A stretch of 64,000 nt of DNA from Streptomyces fulvorobeus (GTDB taxonomy: Bacteria; Actinomycetota; Actinomycetes; Streptomycetales; Streptomycetaceae): assembly GCF_013167895.1 (NCBI RefSeq), contig NZ_BLWC01000001.1, forward strand, positions 2,480,001 to 2,544,000. The letters run 5' to 3'. The notes under the pieces are model-generated. The model did not search any database. It saw nothing but the letters and a program-made list of their open reading frames with translations, and was not told the origin of the DNA. The position numbers and the translations under genes are program-made. Positions 58,646 through 64,000 of this stretch are shown here, in pieces (position 1 is the stretch's first letter; every line of letters starts with the position of its first letter).

Positions 58646-59226
58646 CGTCCTTCGCCCGCCTTGCGGAGGTAGTCGCTCAGCTCGTCGAGCTCGGCGCGCA
58701 CCTGGTCGAGCCGCTGGGAGGCGGCGGGCGGCGGGGTGGTGACCGGGGGCGCGGGGGTGCGCGGGGGCGCCGCTGCCGGATAGCCGTAACCGGGGGCCCG
58801 GGCGGGCACGGCCGGAGGCTGCCCGGCCGGAAGCGGGGTCCGCGGCGGTCGGGGGGTTCCGTACGGTCCCGAGGGGCCGTAGTGGTGGATCTCCGCGTAG
58901 AGGTAGTAGGCGATCACGCCCACCATGACGCCGCCGATCCAGGACACCCCGACGAACGCCTCCGCGTCGGTCGTCATGCCCGGGTCCTCCGGCATCGCCA
59001 TGATGAACGCGAAAAGCCCCGTGTTGAGCACGGCCACCAGGGCGAGCAGGCCCCAGTCACGCCTTCTGCGGGTCACGAGGGCAAGCCGCAGCATGGCGGC
59101 CCAGCCGAGAAGTCCGCAGCTCAGCACGGTCAGCGCGACGAAGAGCACGCGCAGCGCCGTCAGCGCTCCCGGGGACGGGCGGCGCTTCGGGGACTGCTCC
59201 GGCGGCGGATAGCCGTGGCCGTGCAT
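58642..59226 (-). CDS. Small membrane protein coupled to the Ser/Thr kinase
   Basis: 194 residues from ATG 59226, with AGGAGCG upstream. A Pro-rich N-terminus, then three hydrophobic segments (about 27-50, 57-79, 92-110), then a long Pro/Ala/Gly-rich tail ending in a charged helix (RLDQVRAELDELSDYLRKAG). The stop overlaps the kinase start, implying matched amounts. It may recruit the soluble kinase to the membrane. No recognised family. Confidence 0.65.
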   Translation of the reverse strand: MHGHGYPPPEQSPKRRPSPGALTALRVLFVALTVLSCGLLGWAAMLRLALVTRRRRDWGLLALVAVLNTGLFAFIMAMPEDPGMTTDAEAFVGVSWIGGVMVGVIAYYLYAEIHHYGPSGPYGTPRPPRTPLPAGQPPAVPARAPGYGYPAAAPPRTPAPPVTTPPPAASQRLDQVRAELDELSDYLRKAGEGR

Positions 59227-59360
59227 GTGACGCTCCTGGAAGGCGTATGGCGGACGTGTGCAGTGAGCGTATACACCGACACGGACACCCGGTCCCGGGT
59301 TGCCCACAACCTTCGTGGGTCACGTCACTTCGGGGCGCCCGTGCCCTCGGCGACCCGCCG

Positions 59361-60118
59361 TCAGCCCTCGCACTGCCGCAGCATCATGGCCTTGTCCGGG
59401 GCGGTCACCGGCAGCTCGTACTTCCGCGCCACCTGCGCGAAGCGCACCGCGTACGCACAGCGCACCCGCTTGTTCGGCGGGAGCCAGGAGGCCGGGCCCG
59501 AGTCGCCCTTGGAGGAGTTGGCGCGGCCCTCCACCGGCAGCAGGTTGAGTACGTCGTTGGCGAGCCGCTCGCGCTTGCTCTCCGGCCAGCGCGCGGCGCC
59601 CATCTGCCAGCTGTAGGACAGCGGCACCACATGGTCGATCTGGACCTCGGACGCCCGTTCCTTGCGGAAGTCGAGCGTCTGCCCGGTGTACGGGTCGTAC
59701 AGCTTCATCGCGACGACGACACAGTCCGAACCGCCGCGGTAGCGGAGCCCCTGGCCGTCGCGGTGGAGGAGGTCGTTGCGGGTGTCGCAGCCGTTGCGCG
59801 CGAGGGGGACCCCGTCCGCAGTGTCCATCCAGGCGTAACCGAACTCCTCCCGCTCGTACCCGGTGCGCGGCCCGCGCCCCTTGGTGGCCACGCCCGCGAT
59901 GAGCTTGCGGGCGGCGGCCCTGTCGTCCTCGGACGTGAGGGGGGCGAGCCCCGGCTTCGTACCGTCCCGGTTGGCCAGAGGACTCGCTCCGGCGCCCTCA
60001 CCCTGGCGGCCCCCGCCGCCCGCGCCCCCGTCGTCTGGGGTTCGCAGCCGGCCAGGGAGAGCACGACGGCCGCGCTCAGGGCGGGAAGGGCCACTCGGTA
60101 CACGCGGGGAGATATCAC
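59361..60118 (-). CDS. HNH endonuclease-family lipoprotein, reading frame interrupted
   Basis: About 252 residues after repair. A signal peptide with lipobox (LSAAVVLSLAGC) is encoded in one frame and the conserved domain in another. One extra base at the C5 run 60025-60029 (a G on the coding strand) fuses them as CEPQTTGGAGGGGRQGE. The C-terminal DUF1524/HNH-type core has IDHVVPLSYSWQMGA, LANDVLNLLPVEGRANSSKG, a PNKRVRCAYAVRF block and cysteines at the N-terminal DTRND side. Start GTG 60118 is tentative. Secreted or anchored nuclease by family, activity unproven. Confidence 0.78.
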
Positions 60119-60241
60119 TCGGAGCCATCCTGACGGGGAGAAAGCCGTACCCGGGAATCGTACGGACGTCTTCCCCGCCATGGACGGTTCAAGACGGGCG
60201 ACCCGCCCGGATGGGCCCCCGGATCACAAACCGCCGCACCC

Positions 60242-61021
60242 TCAATCAGCCACGAACTCGTATTGCAGCTCGTACAGATGCCCCGCCTTCACCATGACAG
60301 TTACTTCGATGGGTCGCTCTTCGTCGCTGTACACGACCCGCAGGGTCCGGAGAACCGGCAGACCACCGGGCAGCCGCAACGCCTGATACTGGTCCTGTGT
60401 GGGCACCCGCGCGGATACCCGGTCCACGCTGAGCCGTGGCGGGTACCCCAGCTCCGTAAGCAGAGTCGGCGTACCCCCGGGCACCTTCCGGCGCTTCGTC
60501 ATCGCTGTGTCCCGGACGATCTCGATCGGGTAGTACGAGGCGACGAGTTCAACCGGTTCGTCATCGACCATGAGGAGTTGACGGCGCAGCAGTGCGATGC
60601 CGTGCTTCTCCAGCCGGAGCGCATCGGCAACATCAGCCGGCGGCTCGCTCTCGGCCACCTCAAGCAACACGCTGTGCGCGCGGGAGCCGTTCATGGCCTC
60701 TTGGGTCAGCCAGCGGTACGGCTCCCCCGGGCCTGCCGGTGCCATCAATGAGGCCGGACGTACGGTTCGCTGGCGGTGATCTCGTACCGTCACCGCGGCA
60801 CCCGCCCGGCCTCTCACGAGCCGTTCGTCCTTGAGAAGCTGCACCGCCTTCTGCACCGTCGCGTTCGATGCGCTGAAACGCTCCTTGAGGTGCACGGTGG
60901 ACGGCAGGCTCGCTCCCGGAGCCAGGTCGCCGGACATGATCTCGTCGCGCAGATCGGCAGCGATCCGCTCGTGCAGTGAACGGCGGTCGACGTCATCCGC
61001 CTCGGGTCCGGGCACAGTCAT
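60242..61021 (-). CDS. GntR-family (HutC/UTRA) transcriptional regulator
   Basis: 259 residues. Winged helix at about 15-75 (IAADLRDEIMSGDLAPGASL, FSASNATVQKAVQLLKDERL) and a UTRA ligand domain (about 90-259) with SYYPIEIVRDT and LGYPPRLSVDRVSARVP. The start overlaps the stop of the upstream UTRA-only gene (ATGA), so the two are co-expressed, probably as a hetero-complex. Ligand unknown. HutC-subfamily members bind small acids or sugars, but no metabolic genes are close. Confidence 0.87.
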   Translation of the reverse strand: MTVPGPEADDVDRRSLHERIAADLRDEIMSGDLAPGASLPSTVHLKERFSASNATVQKAVQLLKDERLVRGRAGAAVTVRDHRQRTVRPASLMAPAGPGEPYRWLTQEAMNGSRAHSVLLEVAESEPPADVADALRLEKHGIALLRRQLLMVDDEPVELVASYYPIEIVRDTAMTKRRKVPGGTPTLLTELGYPPRLSVDRVSARVPTQDQYQALRLPGGLPVLRTLRVVYSDEERPIEVTVMVKAGHLYELQYEFVAD

Positions 61022-61554
61022 CCGATCCTGATCTCGTACCGCAGCTTCTGGCCTCGTGGCGACATGACCATCACGTCCATCTGAATGGGGCGATCGTCTC
61101 CGCTCAGCGTCAGCCGCGTCAGTTCGAGCACCGGCTCGCCGGCCTCCAGCGACAAGGACAGCCGCTCGCCTTCGGACGGCATACGGGCGACGACGTCCTC
61201 CTGCGCCCTGACCCCGGCATACCCGAGATCGGCGAGCAACCGGACCGCTCCTCCACGGATCTTGTCCGTCCCTGCCAGGCCGGTGCCCCGGGCGATCTCA
61301 AGTGGGTAGTAGGTGTCCGTCAACTCGCAGGGATCACCATCGAGATACATGATCCGCCGACGCTCGACGACATGCCGGCCGCGCTCCACTCCGAGCAGAT
61401 CGGCCACGCGGTCCGGCGCGATCACCTCCCCGGCGCACACGATCCTCTGTGTACCCTGCCGCCCTTCGGCCACCGCCTCCGCTCCCCAGGGATCGCCCTG
61501 GGCGGATGGTGCCAGATACCGGGCAGAGGTGCTGATCCTCTCGCCTTCACCCAT
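61018..61554 (-). CDS. UTRA-domain protein without a DNA-binding domain
   Basis: 178 residues from ATG 61554 with GGAGAAGG upstream. The whole length matches the UTRA part of the downstream GntR protein (TYYPLEIARGT, DLGYAGVRAQEDVVARMP, IQMDVMVMSPRGQKLRYEI), but the first ~40 residues are low-complexity and contain no helix-turn-helix. A tandem duplication followed by loss of the winged helix explains it. It could tune the GntR protein by hetero-dimerisation. Confidence 0.82.
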   Translation of the reverse strand: MGEGERISTSARYLAPSAQGDPWGAEAVAEGRQGTQRIVCAGEVIAPDRVADLLGVERGRHVVERRRIMYLDGDPCELTDTYYPLEIARGTGLAGTDKIRGGAVRLLADLGYAGVRAQEDVVARMPSEGERLSLSLEAGEPVLELTRLTLSGDDRPIQMDVMVMSPRGQKLRYEIRIG

Positions 61555-61644
61555 GACCTTCTCCGTTTCAAAGCCGAAGTTCGTGCGCCCTGCCGATGCA
61601 CACGGTAGGCGACGCCGTTCGGCACCCCCAGGAGCACCTTGCCG

Positions 61645-61658
61645 CTTTTCGTGAAAAG
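61645..61658. promoter_or_regulatory. Palindrome between divergent UTRA and ATPase genes
   Basis: CTTTTC-GT-GAAAAG, 6 bp arms with a two-base centre, in the 151-base divergent gap. AT-rich arms in a GC-rich region make chance less likely. Candidate operator for the GntR protein. Confidence 0.4.
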
Positions 61659-61705
61659 CAGTACGTTGTGCGCGTTACGGCCCACGAGCAAGGCGGTGCA
61701 TCACC

Positions 61706-62098
61706 GTGTCTCTGTCGCAGCAACGGCGCTTCCCCCGACGGCGCACCTCTGTCGGCGCCTCACGCGATTTCGTCGTCGGCGTCCTCACCGAGTGGCAGTT
61801 CTCTTACCTCATCGACGACATACAGCTCTGCGTATCGGAGTTGGCGACCAACGCCCTGCTCCACGGCGTGCCACCGGGCAGAGATTTCGCCGTAAGCCTT
61901 CGCACGACGGATCAGCTCGTGCGCCTGGAAGTGCGCGACAGCGGCAGCGGTCTGCCCGTCGTGCAGTGCCCGGAAGAAGAGAGTTGCGCAGGGCGCGGCT
62001 TATATCTCGTCCGGGCCCTGGCCTCCGGCTTCGGTGTCGACCATGACGTCGTCGGCAAGACCGTGTGGGCCGTCTTCACGAAACCAGCTCCTCCCTGA
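61706..62098 (+). CDS. RsbW-like ATP-binding protein with a TTA codon
   Basis: 130 residues from GTG 61706. Stand-alone HATPase_c domain: N box LCVSELATNALLHG, G1 box VRDSGSGLP, G2-like GRGLYLVRALASGFG. Such single-domain proteins are numerous in Streptomyces and often act with small DNA-binding partners. This one is divergent from a GntR/UTRA pair instead. The leucine in RGLYLV is encoded by TTA (62000-62002), so full translation needs the bldA tRNA. Ends just before a bidirectional hairpin and mfd. Confidence 0.85.
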   Translation: MSLSQQRRFPRRRTSVGASRDFVVGVLTEWQFSYLIDDIQLCVSELATNALLHGVPPGRDFAVSLRTTDQLVRLEVRDSGSGLPVVQCPEEESCAGRGLYLVRALASGFGVDHDVVGKTVWAVFTKPAPP

Positions 62099-62111
62099 AC
62101 TCACCCACGGA

Positions 62112-62141
62112 TCGGCCCCGCCAGGACTCCGGCGGGGCCGA
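62112..62141. terminator. Hairpin terminator between the ATPase gene and mfd
   Basis: Perfect 11 bp stem, arms 62112-62122 and 62131-62141, between convergent genes. Confidence 0.75.
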
Positions 62142-62159
62142 CCGCCATCGCTCCGGGCT

Positions 62160-64000
<1,841 letters not shown>

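Overview
The window is high-GC actinobacterial DNA and almost certainly Streptomyces. The evidence is the codon usage, GTG and TTG starts with GGAGG-type ribosome sites, long GC-rich hairpins between convergent genes, a bldA-type tRNA-Leu(UAA), a tandem pair of rpf genes and a sigma-I-type partner-switching locus. From memory, the order (dipeptidase-purE-purK ... sigI ... hut ... cbs ... cfa-ndh-ppx-DUF501-divIC-eno-rpf-rpf-P450-mazG-surA-like ... mfd) follows the S. coelicolor SCO305x-SCO310x region. This was not checked by alignment.

Layout. 1-2.2 kb: truncated dipeptidase, purE, purK. 2.4-5.0 kb: GtrA-family membrane protein and a two-component system. 5.0-7.0 kb: POT peptide transporter behind a structured leader with a terminator. 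7.2-9.5 kb: anti-sigma, anti-anti-sigma and SigB-family sigma factor. 9.7-16.9 kb: histidine utilisation (hutU, an M20 amidohydrolase, hutF, hutI) divergent from an amino-acid permease, with a promoter/operator overlap between them. 17.0-19.2 kb: a four-gene cluster of three Roadblock/LC7 proteins and one PATAN-like protein without a GTPase. 19.3-20.1 kb: RpiR regulator.

20.1-26.1 kb is the accessory stretch. It holds a secreted cell-wall-type module (DUF1906 protein, membrane protein, M15-like protein without its histidines), a tiny gene with a TTA codon, a decayed IS630 transposase and a broken small membrane gene. 26.3-32.9 kb returns to conserved genes (cbs, SGNH hydrolase, thiolase, two hypotheticals, Bax-inhibitor-1-like). 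bldA lies at 33.1 kb. 33.7-40.5 kb is a family-5 ABC importer facing a LacI regulator across a CebR-like operator. 40.7-44.1 kb is a MacB/FtsX-type ABC system. 44.1-56.9 kb is cfa, ndh (two Rex-like operators), ppx, DUF501, divIC, eno, rpfA (c-di-AMP riboswitch leader), a second rpf, a P450, mazG and a SurA-like lipoprotein. 57.1-62.1 kb holds a soluble Ser/Thr kinase with a membrane partner, an HNH lipoprotein, and a GntR/UTRA pair divergent from an RsbW-like ATPase. mfd is cut by the right edge.

Six genes have their reading frame broken by the apparent loss of one base in a short G or C run (about 23690, 25890, 30073, 37260, 43208, 60027). Restoring one base rebuilds a family-typical protein each time, so sequencing error is the leading explanation and these genes should be read as probably intact. 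Three reading frames carry the rare TTA codon (18328, about 24645, 62000) and so would depend on the bldA tRNA encoded in the same window.
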